64,000 nt of DNA from Cardiobacteriaceae bacterium TAE3-ERU3. GTDB lineage: Bacteria > Pseudomonadota > Gammaproteobacteria > Cardiobacteriales > Cardiobacteriaceae. The notes under the pieces are model-generated. The model was not told the origin of the DNA. It searched no databases and saw only the letters and a program-made list of their open reading frames with translations. The translations under genes and the position numbers were made by a program. Position 1 is the first letter of the stretch. Each line of letters starts with the position of its first letter. Shown piece by piece: positions 53,549 to 63,908 of the stretch. The stretch covers positions 62,001 to 126,000 of the forward strand of contig JAHUUI010000005.1 of NCBI GenBank assembly GCA_019218315.1. Direction: 5' to 3'.

Positions 53549-54250
53549 ATGCTGCAAATTACCGACCTGCATACTCACTACGGACAAATTGAGGCACTCA
53601 AAGGCGTATCTCTGCACGTTGAACAAGGCGAAATCGTCACACTTATCGGTGCCAATGGTGCAGGAAAATCGACCTTACTCAATACCATCTGCGGCAACCC
53701 GCAAGCCTCATCAGGCAGCGTCATCTACGAAGGTGAAGACATCACCCAACAGCCCACGCACCGCATCAGCCAATCGGGCATTGCCCTTGTCCCCGAAGGG
53801 CGCCGCATCTTTTCTGGCTTAACCATCGAAGAAAACCTCGAGCTCGGTGGCTTCCACCGCAGCGCCAGTGAAAACAAACAGGGTATAGAACACGCCTACA
53901 GCCTATTCCCGCGCCTTGCCGAACGCCGTAAACAACGCGCCGGCACCTTATCCGGCGGCGAACAACAAATGCTCGCCATTGGCCGCGGGCTGATGATGCG
54001 CCCACGCCTGCTGCTACTTGATGAACCTTCGCTTGGTCTCGCGCCGCTAATCATCGCGCAGATCTTCAACATCATTGAGGACATCCGCAAAGAAGGTATC
54101 ACCATCTTTTTGGTCGAGCAAAACGCACACCGCGCCCTACAAATAGCCGACCGTGGCTACGTCCTCGAAATCGGCAAGATCACCATGCACGATACTGGCG
54201 CCAACCTGCTCACCTCCGACCGCGTCAAGGCCGCCTATCTAGGAGGCTAA
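53549..54250 (+). CDS. livF: Branched-chain amino acid ABC ATPase LivF
   Basis: A 233-residue ATPase with Walker A GANGAGKST, signature LSGGEQQMLAIGRGLM and Walker B LLLDEPSLGLAP, all typical of LivF. It starts on the base after the livG stop codon. It completes a livKHMGF importer. No terminator hairpin is obvious immediately after it. Confidence 0.95.
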   Translation: MLQITDLHTHYGQIEALKGVSLHVEQGEIVTLIGANGAGKSTLLNTICGNPQASSGSVIYEGEDITQQPTHRISQSGIALVPEGRRIFSGLTIEENLELGGFHRSASENKQGIEHAYSLFPRLAERRKQRAGTLSGGEQQMLAIGRGLMMRPRLLLLDEPSLGLAPLIIAQIFNIIEDIRKEGITIFLVEQNAHRALQIADRGYVLEIGKITMHDTGANLLTSDRVKAAYLGG

Positions 54251-54432
54251 GCCGTTATCATAGACTTAAACAACTGATTTTATTTGAAACAAAATAACAC
54301 TAGTTAAATAAATGCTAACAGCAATATATAGAGATTATATTTTTTAAGTAGTAGTGTAATGACATATAGCCAATTCATTTTAAAGACAATTGGCTATTGC
54401 ATTTCGTTCATCACATGAGGGGAGAGCAAGTC

Positions 54433-55521
54433 ATGTCAACTATGAAAGCAACCGTATTTATTGCACCCGGGAAAATCGAGGTACAGGAAAAGCCCATACC
54501 TGAAATCGGGCCAAACGATGCACTAATTAAGATCACTACAACCACCATCTGCGGCACAGACATCCATATTCTAAAAGGAGAATACCCCGTAGAAAAAGGC
54601 CTGACCATCGGCCATGAGCCTGTCGGGATCATTGAGAAGCTAGGCAAGAATGTCCATGGCTACGAAGAAGGCCAGCGCGTTATTGCAGGCGCGATTTGCC
54701 CTAGCTTCAGTTCTTATGCCTGTCAGGACGGCGTCTCATCTCAAGATGGCGGCTACATCATGCCGGATGGCCCTTGCCATGGCTACAAAGCAACTGGCGG
54801 CTGGCGCTTCGGCAACATCATCGACGGCACTCAAGCCGAATACGTGCTCGTACCAGACGCACAGGCAAACCTCGCCCCAGTACCTGATGAACTCACTGAC
54901 GAACAGGTACTGATGTGCCCGGATATTATGTCTACCGGCTTTAAAGGTGCTGAAAATGCCAATATCAAAATTGGCGATACCGTTGCCATTTTTGCTCAAG
55001 GCCCTATCGGGCTATGCGCTACAGCAGGGGCAAAGTTGCGCGGCGCGGCTGCAATTATCGCCATTGATGGCAACGACGAACGCTTGGCAATCGCCAAAAA
55101 GATGGGTGCAGATATCACCCTGAACTTCACCAAAGTCGACGTGATTGATGAAATCATGAAGCTGACCAATGGTCGTGGTGTCGATGCCAGCATTGAAGCG
55201 CTTGGCATGCAAAAGACATTCGAACAAGCGCTGCGTATCCTTAAACCGGGCGGTACATTATCAAGCCTCGGCGTTTATTCAGAAGACCTCAAGATTCCAA
55301 TCAGCGCATTTGCCGCCGGACTCGGTGACCACAAAATCAACACTGCACTTTGCCCCGGCGGAAAAGAACGCATGCGCCGCCTGATGGCCGTCATTGAGCA
55401 CGACCGCATCGACCTCACGCCACTGGTCACCCATGAATACAAGCTCGATAACATCGTCGAAGCCTATGACCTATTCATGAACCAGCGCGACGGCGTACTA
55501 AAAGTCGCGATCAAACCATAA
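54433..55521 (+). CDS. Zinc-dependent secondary-alcohol dehydrogenase
   Basis: A 362-residue medium-chain dehydrogenase. The catalytic zinc ligands expected for the isopropanol/butanediol branch are present: Cys40 (ICGTDIHIL), His61 with Glu62 (GHEPVG) and Asp164 (MCPDIMSTGFKGAE). That last motif resembles the bacterial NADP-dependent secondary alcohol dehydrogenases of Clostridium and Thermoanaerobacter. The four-cysteine structural zinc lobe is not evident, as in that branch. The start has a GGGAGAG site. It is monocistronic with its own terminator. Confidence 0.85.
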   Translation: MSTMKATVFIAPGKIEVQEKPIPEIGPNDALIKITTTTICGTDIHILKGEYPVEKGLTIGHEPVGIIEKLGKNVHGYEEGQRVIAGAICPSFSSYACQDGVSSQDGGYIMPDGPCHGYKATGGWRFGNIIDGTQAEYVLVPDAQANLAPVPDELTDEQVLMCPDIMSTGFKGAENANIKIGDTVAIFAQGPIGLCATAGAKLRGAAAIIAIDGNDERLAIAKKMGADITLNFTKVDVIDEIMKLTNGRGVDASIEALGMQKTFEQALRILKPGGTLSSLGVYSEDLKIPISAFAAGLGDHKINTALCPGGKERMRRLMAVIEHDRIDLTPLVTHEYKLDNIVEAYDLFMNQRDGVLKVAIKP

Positions 55522-55542
55522 TCAACAAACCAAGCTCATTCA

Positions 55543-55565
55543 AGCCCTGCTTTTGCAGGGCTTTT
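55543..55565 (+). terminator. Terminator of the alcohol dehydrogenase gene
   Basis: An eight-pair stem AGCCCTGC/GCAGGGCT (55543-55550 with 55555-55562) has a TTTT loop and a T run. Confidence 0.82.
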
Positions 55566-55626
55566 GTTTTCCAAAAACATTGCTCACTAATTTAAAATAA
55601 CGAGCTGTTTACCAAACCGAATCACC

Positions 55627-56427
55627 ATGCTTATTCTTAACGAATTGTTTCCAACCTTTCTTTGGCTTATTCCGTTATTGGTATGCGTCATGGTGCTCAA
55701 GCTGGTATTCAGTAGCAGACGCGTTAAAGGCTGGATAGGTGAAAAAGTCGTTGCTACTTCATTTCAACTGCACCTCAATCCCGAGGAATATCAGGTAATC
55801 AATGATGTCACGTTACCGACGCATAATGGCGGTACGACGCAAATAGACCACATCATCACTTCACGCTACGGCATCTTCGTCGTTGAAACCAAAAATATGA
55901 AAGGCTGGATATTTGGTGATACAAAGCAAGCGAAATGGACGCAAATCCACTACAAACAAAAACACCAATTCATGAATCCGCTACGACAAAACTACAAGCA
56001 CACCAAAACGCTCGCCGACCTGCTCAATATCAATCACGAATACTGCATACCCGTTGTCATTTTCATCGGTGATGCAATATTTAAAACCCCCATGCCGGAT
56101 AACGTAGTTAGTGACGGCGGCAGCCTCGCTAACTATATTCGGCGCCATCAGCAAACCCGGTTTAGTGAAGCCGAAGTATTGAGCATGACAGACACCATCA
56201 AAAATAACTGTCTCATGCAGAACAGAGCGACCAAGCAGGCCCATATTAACCACATCAAAACATTACACACCCAAGCACAAAAACAGCCTACACCGTCCTG
56301 CCCGCACTGCGGCAGCAATATGAAACTACGCACCGCCCACAAAGGCGCACACAGTGGCAAACAGTTTTGGGGCTGCGAACATTTTCCCAAATGCCACGGC
56401 ACTAAAGCCTATATTCAGGGGCGCTAA
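55627..56427 (+). CDS. NERD-domain protein with topoisomerase-type zinc finger
   Basis: A 266-residue protein. An N-terminal membrane segment (about residues 8-30) is followed by a NERD domain (about 35-150). The NERD core is visible as GWIGEKVV, TQIDHIITSRYGIFVVETKN and GWIFGDTKQAKWTQ, a nuclease-like fold with Asp, Glu and Lys in the expected order. The C terminus carries a four-cysteine zinc ribbon, C225, C228, C250 and C256, of the topoisomerase I C-terminal type. Function is unknown; DNA binding or cleavage near the membrane is a guess. Confidence 0.82.
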   Translation: MLILNELFPTFLWLIPLLVCVMVLKLVFSSRRVKGWIGEKVVATSFQLHLNPEEYQVINDVTLPTHNGGTTQIDHIITSRYGIFVVETKNMKGWIFGDTKQAKWTQIHYKQKHQFMNPLRQNYKHTKTLADLLNINHEYCIPVVIFIGDAIFKTPMPDNVVSDGGSLANYIRRHQQTRFSEAEVLSMTDTIKNNCLMQNRATKQAHINHIKTLHTQAQKQPTPSCPHCGSNMKLRTAHKGAHSGKQFWGCEHFPKCHGTKAYIQGR

Positions 56428-56476
56428 TAACCAAGCTATTAAGACTATCTAAATAACCTTAGCTTGATATCCTTAC

Positions 56477-58777
56477 TTACCGCTTCAACTTCGCAAATGC
56501 ATCAGCCATTGCGGTATTCGGCTGTGGTTTGCTGTCGCGTTTGTTGGATTTATGCTGGTTGCGTGACGGGTTGTTGTCTTGTCGTTTGGCGCTGCTGTGG
56601 TCACTGCCGGATTGTCCGCCGTCTTTGCGCATCGACAGGCTGATGCGTTTGCGCTTGGGATCAACTTCAAGCACGCGCACCTTAACCACATCACCGGCTT
56701 TAACCACCTCACGCGGATCACTGACGTAGCGATCCGCTAGTTGCGAAATATGCACCAGTCCGTCCTGATGCACGCCGATATCGACGAATGCTCCAAAATT
56801 GGCGACATTACTGACCACGCCTTCGAGCACCATGCCCACTTCAAGGTCGCTGACTTCATTCACGCCCTCGGCAAAGCTCGCGGTTTTGAATTCACCACGC
56901 GGATCACGGCCCGGCTTTTCCAGCTCGCTGATGATGTCGCGGATGGTCGGCAAGCCAAATTGTTCGGTGATGAAGTCTTGCGGCTTGATACGCGCAATCG
57001 CCTCACGGTTGCCAATCAGTTCACCAGTAGACAAGCCCAGCGCTTCGCTCATTTTCTTGACCACACCATACGCTTCAGGGTGTACCGCGGAAGCATCCAG
57101 CGGCTCTTTACCGCCATTGACGCGCAAGAATCCCGCCGCCTGCTCGTAGGTTTTCGCGCCCAAGCGCGGTACTTTGAGCAAGGTCTTGCGGCTGTTGAAT
57201 GCGCCATGTTCATCGCGAAATGCAACAATATTTGCCGCCAAAGTTGCATGCAAACCGGCAATGCGTGCCAGCAATGCCGGTGATGCCGTATTCACATCAA
57301 CCCCGACCGCATTCACGCAATCCTCAACCACGCCGTCGAGACTGTGCGCCAGTGCATTCTGGTCAACATCGTGTTGATACTGACCGACACCAATCGACTT
57401 CGGATCAATTTTGACCAGTTCTGCGAGCGGATCTTGCAAGCGCCGCGCAATCGATACCGCACCGCGCAACGACACATCCAAATCCGGCAACTCCTGCGAC
57501 GCCAGTTCCGACGCGGAATATACCGACGCACCTGCTTCACTCACCACCAGCTTGTGCACTTCCATATCCTGCTTGCGGCATTCGGCGACCAGTTCCGCAG
57601 CAAGCTGATCGGTTTCGCGGCTCGCGGTGCCATTGCCAATCGCAACCAGGCGCACATTGTGCTGCTTGATCAGCTTGAATAAGGTATGCAAACTACCCTG
57701 CCAATCCTTGCGAGGCACATGCGGGTAAATCGTATCCGTCGCGGCGACTTTGCCGGTATCGTCAACCACCGCCACTTTGACCCCAGTACGCAAACCGGGA
57801 TCAAGCCCCAAGGTCGGCAAACGCCCTGCTGGTGCAGCAAGTAACAAGTCTTTTACGTTACTGGCGAATACAGAAATGGCGTCTTCATCCGCCTGTTGCT
57901 TGAGGCGGGAAAACGCATCGGTTGATAGTGAAATAAGCAACTTGGCGCGCCATGCAAGTCGCACGCAATCGCGCAACCAGCAGCATTTCTCGCCAATGCC
58001 GAAATGCTCCACTATAATCAGCTCGTATTCACTCGGCACACTGCTTGGCAATTCCTCGGCCTGCGCCTGCAAGCTGACATTGAGCACGCCTTCATTGCGC
58101 CCACGGAACAGCGCCAACGCCCGGTGCCCCGGTACTTTAGCAATTGGCTCAGCGTAGTCAAAATAATCCTTAAACTTCTCACCTGCCTCGGCCTGCCCTT
58201 CGACCACCTGCGACACCACCACACCTTCACGCCACAATTTCTCGCGCAAGCGTGCCAACAAGGCCGCATCCTCGCCTAATTGCTCGATGACAATCGCGCG
58301 TGCACCATCAAGCGCCGCTTGCGCATCAGCTACACCCTTATCGGCGTCGACATAATCAGCAGCCAAATCAAGTGGCTCGGCTGGCTGCGTATCCATAATT
58401 GCTTCAGCCAATGGTGCCAACCCAGCCTCACGCGCAATCTGCGCCTTGGTACGGCGCTTGGGCTTATATGGTAGATAAAGGTCTTCAAGTGTGGTCTTAT
58501 TATCCGCCGCCTCAATCGCTGCACGCAGCTCATCATTCAGCTTGCCTTGTTCATCAATGGATTTCAGGATGGTCTCGCGGCGCTCGTTTAGCGAGCGTAA
58601 ATAGCCCAGCTGGTCGTGCAAATTGCGCAACTGGGTATCGTCCAACCCGCCGGTCACCTCTTTACGATAACGGGCAATAAACGGCACCGTCGCACCATCG
58701 TCGAGCAGCGCAATCACCGCCTCGACCTGCTTCGGCTGCACATTCAACGTCGTCGCAATCTGGCGAATAATATCCAT
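56477..58777 (-). CDS. tex: Tex-family RNA-binding protein
   Basis: A 766-residue cytoplasmic protein with the Tex layout: N-terminal helical domain ([17 protein letters not shown]), YqgF-like domain ([16 protein letters not shown]) and helix-hairpin-helix region ([18 protein letters not shown]). The S1 domain is at the C terminus ([21 protein letters not shown]). Tex binds nucleic acid and affects transcription. A basic, Asn/Gln/Ser-rich tail follows the S1 domain. The gene is divergent from the lipoprotein at 58948. Confidence 0.96.
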   Translation of the reverse strand: MDIIRQIATTLNVQPKQVEAVIALLDDGATVPFIARYRKEVTGGLDDTQLRNLHDQLGYLRSLNERRETILKSIDEQGKLNDELRAAIEAADNKTTLEDLYLPYKPKRRTKAQIAREAGLAPLAEAIMDTQPAEPLDLAADYVDADKGVADAQAALDGARAIVIEQLGEDAALLARLREKLWREGVVVSQVVEGQAEAGEKFKDYFDYAEPIAKVPGHRALALFRGRNEGVLNVSLQAQAEELPSSVPSEYELIIVEHFGIGEKCCWLRDCVRLAWRAKLLISLSTDAFSRLKQQADEDAISVFASNVKDLLLAAPAGRLPTLGLDPGLRTGVKVAVVDDTGKVAATDTIYPHVPRKDWQGSLHTLFKLIKQHNVRLVAIGNGTASRETDQLAAELVAECRKQDMEVHKLVVSEAGASVYSASELASQELPDLDVSLRGAVSIARRLQDPLAELVKIDPKSIGVGQYQHDVDQNALAHSLDGVVEDCVNAVGVDVNTASPALLARIAGLHATLAANIVAFRDEHGAFNSRKTLLKVPRLGAKTYEQAAGFLRVNGGKEPLDASAVHPEAYGVVKKMSEALGLSTGELIGNREAIARIKPQDFITEQFGLPTIRDIISELEKPGRDPRGEFKTASFAEGVNEVSDLEVGMVLEGVVSNVANFGAFVDIGVHQDGLVHISQLADRYVSDPREVVKAGDVVKVRVLEVDPKRKRISLSMRKDGGQSGSDHSSAKRQDNNPSRNQHKSNKRDSKPQPNTAMADAFAKLKR

Positions 58778-58947
58778 AATCCCTCACAATCTATATAATC
58801 TGAATAAGCACACAGTTTACCAATCACATACAAACATGCTTGCAAAATATATCTTTGTCAGGATTATGTAACTCCTATAAGATACCTGATGTCCACAGAC
58901 ATAACGGACATAAGAATAACCACCTCACTATTTTTCAGGGAATTATC

Positions 58948-59826
58948 ATGTCAAAAAAATTACTCTTTTCTATTCCGGTATTCATTACTACACTAGCCCT
59001 GACAGGTTGCGGAGGTGGCGGTGCAGATATTAGCCACACTGAAATGATAAAGTCAGAAAACAATAAAAAATTTGAAGAAAAACTTGGTGAATCTATTAAT
59101 AAGAATAATGCTCTAACGCCAGATGAATATCAGGAAGAAGCAAGACGCCTCAAAGACAATACGTTAACAATAACTAACTCCTCCAATTCTGATAGTCTCG
59201 AAGCAACTTTAATCGAGAACAATCACACCTTGATGAAATACAAAAATAACGAACTATATCTATCTTTTAGCACCCTTCCTGCAGGGTTAAGTACAAAAAA
59301 GATCCACTTTATAGGAAATGACCTTCAAGATACTGGTAATTTATACAGTTATCAGCTCCCTTTTTCACTCGCCTCCATATATCGAAACTACGATAAGGGA
59401 ACCAGCATTCACTATGTTCTCGGATCACCTACCCGATTAAGTGAAACACCCTCAACAGGGAAAGCACAATATAAAGGTTTTGCTTCGGATGGAAGAGAAA
59501 GTGGTGAATTAATATATGATATTGATTTTTCAACAAGAAAAGGATCAGGAATAATTTCGGGCTTATCTCACTATGGTGAAATAACCCTGCACGAAGCTTC
59601 CTTAAAACAAGCCCCTTTTGGGCTTAATAATGATTCTATACAAAGTATGACAATTGCTGATGCTTCAGTAAGCTCAAAAAAACAAGATTTTGACTCTGGG
59701 CCACTCCAGAACTATGGTTTAATTTTGTACGGTCCTAAAGCCAGTGAATTGGCTGGTAGTATCAATAGTTTCTCCATTGAACACGTTATCGTTTTTAATG
59801 GAGAAAGAGGCGATATTCAAGAATAG
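58948..59826 (+). CDS. Small surface lipoprotein, possible second Slam client
   Basis: A 292-residue protein with lipobox LTGC (lipidated Cys21) followed by a Gly-rich and polar tether. Charged helical sequence fills residues 30-75, and beta-rich sequence fills the rest. Near the C terminus (about 260-273) LYGPKASELAGSIN parallels FFGEKAAELGGSIN of the large lipoprotein at 29580-31421, in the position where Slam clients carry the last strands of their barrel. The size is near that of factor-H-binding protein. A CAGGGA site precedes the ATG. The gene is notably AT-rich. Overall similarity to the larger protein is low, and the ligand is unknown. Confidence 0.68.
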   Translation: MSKKLLFSIPVFITTLALTGCGGGGADISHTEMIKSENNKKFEEKLGESINKNNALTPDEYQEEARRLKDNTLTITNSSNSDSLEATLIENNHTLMKYKNNELYLSFSTLPAGLSTKKIHFIGNDLQDTGNLYSYQLPFSLASIYRNYDKGTSIHYVLGSPTRLSETPSTGKAQYKGFASDGRESGELIYDIDFSTRKGSGIISGLSHYGEITLHEASLKQAPFGLNNDSIQSMTIADASVSSKKQDFDSGPLQNYGLILYGPKASELAGSINSFSIEHVIVFNGERGDIQE

Positions 59827-59843
59827 TAACTATTAACAAATGC

Positions 59844-59873
59844 AAAAAGCGTCTAAATTTTAGACGCTTTTTT
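59844..59873 (+). terminator. Terminator of the lipoprotein gene
   Basis: A 12-pair stem AAAAAGCGTCTA/TAGACGCTTTTT (59844-59855 with 59861-59872) has a 5-nt loop. It ends 16 bp before the LysR-type gene, so that gene's promoter must overlap the hairpin or lie inside the lipoprotein gene. Confidence 0.85.
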
Positions 59874-59888
59874 CTGTTTTAATGCACC

Positions 59889-60785
59889 ATGCAAGAACTC
59901 TCTTTCCGCAAATACCCGTCCACTGCTTCGCTGCAATGCTTTGAAGCATCTGCACGGCATCTGAGCTTTACCAAGGCAGCGCGGGAATTGCACATGACGC
60001 AAAGCGCGGTGAGCAAGCAAGTCGCCCAACTTGAGAATTTGCTGCAAACACAGCTGTTCCACCGCAGTCGCCAGCGCCTCCACCTCTCTCCGGCTGGCAA
60101 GATTTTTCTCAAAGAAGCAGAGGCGATTCTTGCACGGATTGAACTTGCTGTACTCAATATGCTCGCACACGGCAGCGAGGCCGAGCCGCTACACATCGCT
60201 TGCCACCCGACTTTGTGCGCACGCTGGCTAGTGCCGCTACTTAAGGGATTCAGTCGCGCACATCCGCACATCCATCTCGATATTTGCGACCAGATTGGTA
60301 CGCTGGTCGCGGAAAATCGCACTGTCGATATGGCATTTCTATACGGCGACGGTGTGTGGCCAGAAATGGAATGTATCAAATTATTTGACGAGCACTGCGT
60401 CGCGGTCTGTGCGCCGTCGTTAATCGACGCACCGCTGGCCAATGTCGAAGCACTTGCTGATTACACACTACTACAATCGCGCTCACGCCCGCGCGCATGG
60501 CGCGATTATTTTGCCTTGCAACTGGTCCAGCAAAGCCACACCTTCACTGGTCCACGCTTTGATACCTTTTACGCCTGCATTCAGGCCGCAGAAACTGGCT
60601 GTGGTATCGCATTGGTGCCGCAGCTTCTCGTGCAAGACGAGCTCGATAGTGGCAAATTAATCATGCCGTGGCCGTATGTACTGCACAGCAGCGGTGCGTA
60701 TTACATGCTCTATGCCACCGCACTCGCCGATACGCCAAAAGTCGCGGCGATGCTCGCCTGGGTACAAAAGCACCTTCATGATTAG
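59889..60785 (+). CDS. LysR-family transcriptional regulator
   Basis: A 298-residue regulator of the GcvA-like branch. The winged helix-turn-helix is at residues 12-71 with ASLQCFEASARHLSFTKAAR and QSAVSKQVAQLENLL. The effector domain starts with the short ARWLVPLLKGFSRAHPHIHLD segment. It precedes hglS and amaB on the same strand. In Pseudomonas putida a LysR gene also stands between amaB and the DUF1338 gene, so control of lysine catabolism is a reasonable inference. Confidence 0.88.
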   Translation: MQELSFRKYPSTASLQCFEASARHLSFTKAARELHMTQSAVSKQVAQLENLLQTQLFHRSRQRLHLSPAGKIFLKEAEAILARIELAVLNMLAHGSEAEPLHIACHPTLCARWLVPLLKGFSRAHPHIHLDICDQIGTLVAENRTVDMAFLYGDGVWPEMECIKLFDEHCVAVCAPSLIDAPLANVEALADYTLLQSRSRPRAWRDYFALQLVQQSHTFTGPRFDTFYACIQAAETGCGIALVPQLLVQDELDSGKLIMPWPYVLHSSGAYYMLYATALADTPKVAAMLAWVQKHLHD

Positions 60786-60908
60786 AAAAAAGCTCAAAAA
60801 ATCCTACTTTAGGAAAATAAAGAATAACTAGACGATAAATATTCGTTTGCTTCATGCTTCACTCTCGGCTTCAATAACCATTCCGTGACTAACATAAAGA
60901 GAATAAAC

Positions 60909-62297
60909 ATGAGCCAGTGGATCAACCCAGACGACATCCGCGCAGACTTTTCCGCCGCGATGTCAAAAATGTACCAGCAAGAAGTACCACTCTACGGTGA
61001 CTTGATGGATTTGGTTGCAGACGTTAATACAGCAACCCTTAAAGCTCATCCTGAGCTACAACACCAGCTTGAGCAGACTGGCGAAATTGAGCGCCTTGAT
61101 ATGGAACGCCACGGTGCTATCCGCGTTGGTAAGCCTGAAGAGTTAGCAACCATTCGCCGCGTATTTGCGGTAATGGGTATGCAACCAGTTGGTTATTACG
61201 ATCTTGCCCCAGCGGGCGTCCCAGTGCATTCCACCGCATTTCGCGCCACCGATGCAAAATCGCTAAACCGTAGCCCATTCCGCGTATTTACCTCTTTATT
61301 ACGCTTGGAACTGATTGACGACCCTGCCCTGCGCCAGCAAGCCGAGGAAACTCTTGCCAAGCGCAACATTTTCACCGACGGTGCAATCGCCCTGACCGAA
61401 CAATGCGAGCGCGACGGCGGCCTGAACGAAACAGACGCCAAGCGCTTCGTGGAAGAAGTGCTGGAAACTTTCCGGTGGCACACCGAATCACCGGTATCAC
61501 GTGAGCTCTACCAAGCCTTGCACGACCAACACCGCCTGATTGCAGACGTCGTCGCATTCAAAGGCCCACATATTAACCACCTCACGCCGCGCACCCTCGA
61601 CATCGACGCTGTACAGGCTGGCATGAGCAGCCGCGGCATCACGCCCAAAGCGGTCATCGAAGGCCCACCACGCCGCAACTGCCCAATCTTGCTGCGCCAG
61701 ACCAGCTTTAAAGCACTTGAAGAGAGCGTTACCTTTACCGGCAGCGGCCAACCCGAAACTGGCCACCACACTGCGCGCTTTGGCGAAATCGAGCAGCGAG
61801 GCGTCGCCCTCACCCCCAAAGGCCGTGGGCTATATGACCGCTTGCTAAACGAAGCACGTGGCCAACTTGGCGGCGCACCAAACGAAGCGAATGCCGATCG
61901 CTACATGCAATTACTCGAAGCATCTTTTAGTGACTTCCCTGATGATTACGCTACCTTGCGCAGCGAAGAATTGGCCTATTTCCACTACTTCGTCACTGAG
62001 CAAGGCAAAGCCCGCAATTACGATAAAACCTTAACCGAAGCCGACCTCGATACTCTGCTCACCGCTGGCGACATCAGCATAGAACCAATTGTGTACGAAG
62101 ACTTCCTGCCCGTATCTGCGGCCGGTATCTTCCAATCTAACCTCGGCGAAGGTGGCGCCAAAGAATACAACGGCACATCCAACCGCGATTTATTCGAGCG
62201 CGACCTCGGCGCGTCGGTACAGGACGAACTCGAACTGTACGCGACCACTGAACGGCAATCCATCGCCACCTGCCTCGCCGCACTCAACCAAAACTAA
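60909..62297 (+). CDS. hglS: 2-oxoadipate dioxygenase/decarboxylase (DUF1338, HglS/YdcJ)
   Basis: A 462-residue non-heme iron enzyme that converts 2-oxoadipate to D-2-hydroxyglutarate in lysine breakdown. The iron ligands known for P. putida HglS have clear counterparts: His68 (MERHGAIRVG), His224 (KGPHINHLTPRTLDID) and Glu293 (ARFGEIEQRGVAL). The start at 60909 was chosen to fit the family N terminus. amaB follows 22 bp downstream, so the pair links aminoadipate formation with its further degradation. Confidence 0.9.
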   Translation: MSQWINPDDIRADFSAAMSKMYQQEVPLYGDLMDLVADVNTATLKAHPELQHQLEQTGEIERLDMERHGAIRVGKPEELATIRRVFAVMGMQPVGYYDLAPAGVPVHSTAFRATDAKSLNRSPFRVFTSLLRLELIDDPALRQQAEETLAKRNIFTDGAIALTEQCERDGGLNETDAKRFVEEVLETFRWHTESPVSRELYQALHDQHRLIADVVAFKGPHINHLTPRTLDIDAVQAGMSSRGITPKAVIEGPPRRNCPILLRQTSFKALEESVTFTGSGQPETGHHTARFGEIEQRGVALTPKGRGLYDRLLNEARGQLGGAPNEANADRYMQLLEASFSDFPDDYATLRSEELAYFHYFVTEQGKARNYDKTLTEADLDTLLTAGDISIEPIVYEDFLPVSAAGIFQSNLGEGGAKEYNGTSNRDLFERDLGASVQDELELYATTERQSIATCLAALNQN

Positions 62298-62319
62298 TCA
62301 ACCCATAAAAGGAATACAC

Positions 62320-63816
62320 ATGATTCAGGATTTACTGCAAAAACTCGGTGTTGCCAAAGATGCTTACCAAAACGGCAGCCTCGCCGTACACAGCCCGATT
62401 GACGGCAGCGAATTGGCTAAAGTCAGCGAACACCAAGCCAGCGATGTCGACGGCATTATCAACAACGCTCAGCAAGCGTTCAAGCAGTGGCGCAACGTAC
62501 CAGCCCCGCGCCGTGGCGAATTAGTTCGTCTGCTCGGTGAAGAGCTGCGCGCGCACAAAGCTGAACTCGGCGCACTGGTATCGTGGGAAGCAGGCAAAAT
62601 CGAACAGGAAGGCCTCGGTGAAGTACAGGAAATGATTGATATCTGCGACTTTGCCGTCGGTCTGTCGCGTCAGCTTTACGGCCTGACCATTGCATCGGAA
62701 CGCCCCGGCCACCACATGCGCGAAACGTGGCACCCGCTTGGCGTCGTCGGTATCATCTCGGCGTTTAACTTCCCTGTCGCGGTGTGGTCGTGGAACAGCG
62801 CACTGGCACTGGTGTGCGGCAACAGCTGTATCTGGAAGCCATCGGAAAAAACCCCGTTGACCGCACTCGCTTGCCAAGCCCTGTTCGACAAAGCAGTCGC
62901 CAAATTCGGCGACGACGCACCGGCCAACCTCTCGCAACTGCTGATTGGCGACGCCAAAGTCGGCGATGCACTGGTCACCGATGAGCGTGTACCATTGGTC
63001 AGCGCCACCGGCAGCACGCGCATGGGCCGCATCGTTGCACCGAAAGTCGCCGAACGCTTCGGCAAGTGCATCCTCGAACTCGGCGGCAACAACGCCATGA
63101 TTCTTACCCCAAGTGCCGACCTTGACCTCGCCATCCGTGGCATCCTGTTCTCGGCGGTTGGCACAGCCGGTCAGCGTTGCACCACCCTGCGCCGCCTGTT
63201 CGTGCATGAATCGATCAAGGACGACGTCCTCACCAAGCTGAAAAAAGCCTACTCAACCGTCTCCATCGGCCATCCGCTCGAAGGCAACCTCGTCGGCCCG
63301 CTGATTGATGAAGCCATCTTCAACGACATGCAAGCCATCCTCGACAAAGCCAAAGCCTCTGGCGGCATCGTCACTGGCGGCGAGCGCGTCTTGCAGGACA
63401 AATTCCCCGATGCGTACTACGTTCAGCCAGCCATCGTTGAAATGAACGAGCAAAACGACGTGGTCAAGACCGAAACCTTCGCGCCAATCCTCTACGTCAT
63501 GAGCTACAGCGACTTCGAGGACGCGATTGAACTGCAAAACGACGTCCCGCAAGGCCTGTCGTCCTGCACCTTCACCAACGACATCCGCGAAGCCGAACTG
63601 TTCCTCAGCGACCGTGGCAGCGACTGCGGCATTGCCAACATCAACATCGGCACCAGTGGTGCAGAAATCGGCGGCGCATTCGGCGGTGAAAAAGAAACCG
63701 GCGGTGGCCGTGAATCTGGCTCGGATGCATGGAAAGCGTACATGCGCCGCCAGACCAACACCATCAACTACTCGCGCGAACTACCACTCGCCCAAGGTAT
63801 CAACTTCGGCGACTAA
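62320..63816 (+). CDS. amaB: Aldehyde dehydrogenase AmaB-like (ALDH7, piperideine-6-carboxylate/aminoadipate semialdehyde)
   Basis: A 498-residue ALDH of the antiquitin/ALDH7 branch. The catalytic Glu lies in LELGGNNAMIL and the catalytic Cys in GTAGQRCTTLRRLFVHE. The FNFPVAVWSWNSALALVCGN segment and the C-terminal GGAFGGEKETGGGRESGSDAWK are typical of this branch. It oxidises 2-aminoadipate semialdehyde to 2-aminoadipate. An AAAGGAA site precedes the ATG at 62320. The pairing with hglS supports a lysine role; amaA (pipecolate oxidase) is not seen in the window. Confidence 0.9.
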   Translation: MIQDLLQKLGVAKDAYQNGSLAVHSPIDGSELAKVSEHQASDVDGIINNAQQAFKQWRNVPAPRRGELVRLLGEELRAHKAELGALVSWEAGKIEQEGLGEVQEMIDICDFAVGLSRQLYGLTIASERPGHHMRETWHPLGVVGIISAFNFPVAVWSWNSALALVCGNSCIWKPSEKTPLTALACQALFDKAVAKFGDDAPANLSQLLIGDAKVGDALVTDERVPLVSATGSTRMGRIVAPKVAERFGKCILELGGNNAMILTPSADLDLAIRGILFSAVGTAGQRCTTLRRLFVHESIKDDVLTKLKKAYSTVSIGHPLEGNLVGPLIDEAIFNDMQAILDKAKASGGIVTGGERVLQDKFPDAYYVQPAIVEMNEQNDVVKTETFAPILYVMSYSDFEDAIELQNDVPQGLSSCTFTNDIREAELFLSDRGSDCGIANINIGTSGAEIGGAFGGEKETGGGRESGSDAWKAYMRRQTNTINYSRELPLAQGINFGD

Positions 63817-63823
63817 ACCAGAC

Positions 63824-63847
63824 AAGCCCGCGTTTATCGCGGGCTTT
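63824..63847 (+). terminator. Terminator of hglS-amaB
   Basis: A nine-pair stem AAGCCCGCG/CGCGGGCTT (63824-63832 with 63838-63846) has a 5-nt loop and a short T run. Confidence 0.8.
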
Positions 63848-63908
63848 ATCGCCACAAATACTTGCTGGTACTTATAGTCAAATAACACAATAAATGAGGG
63901 TGCATACC

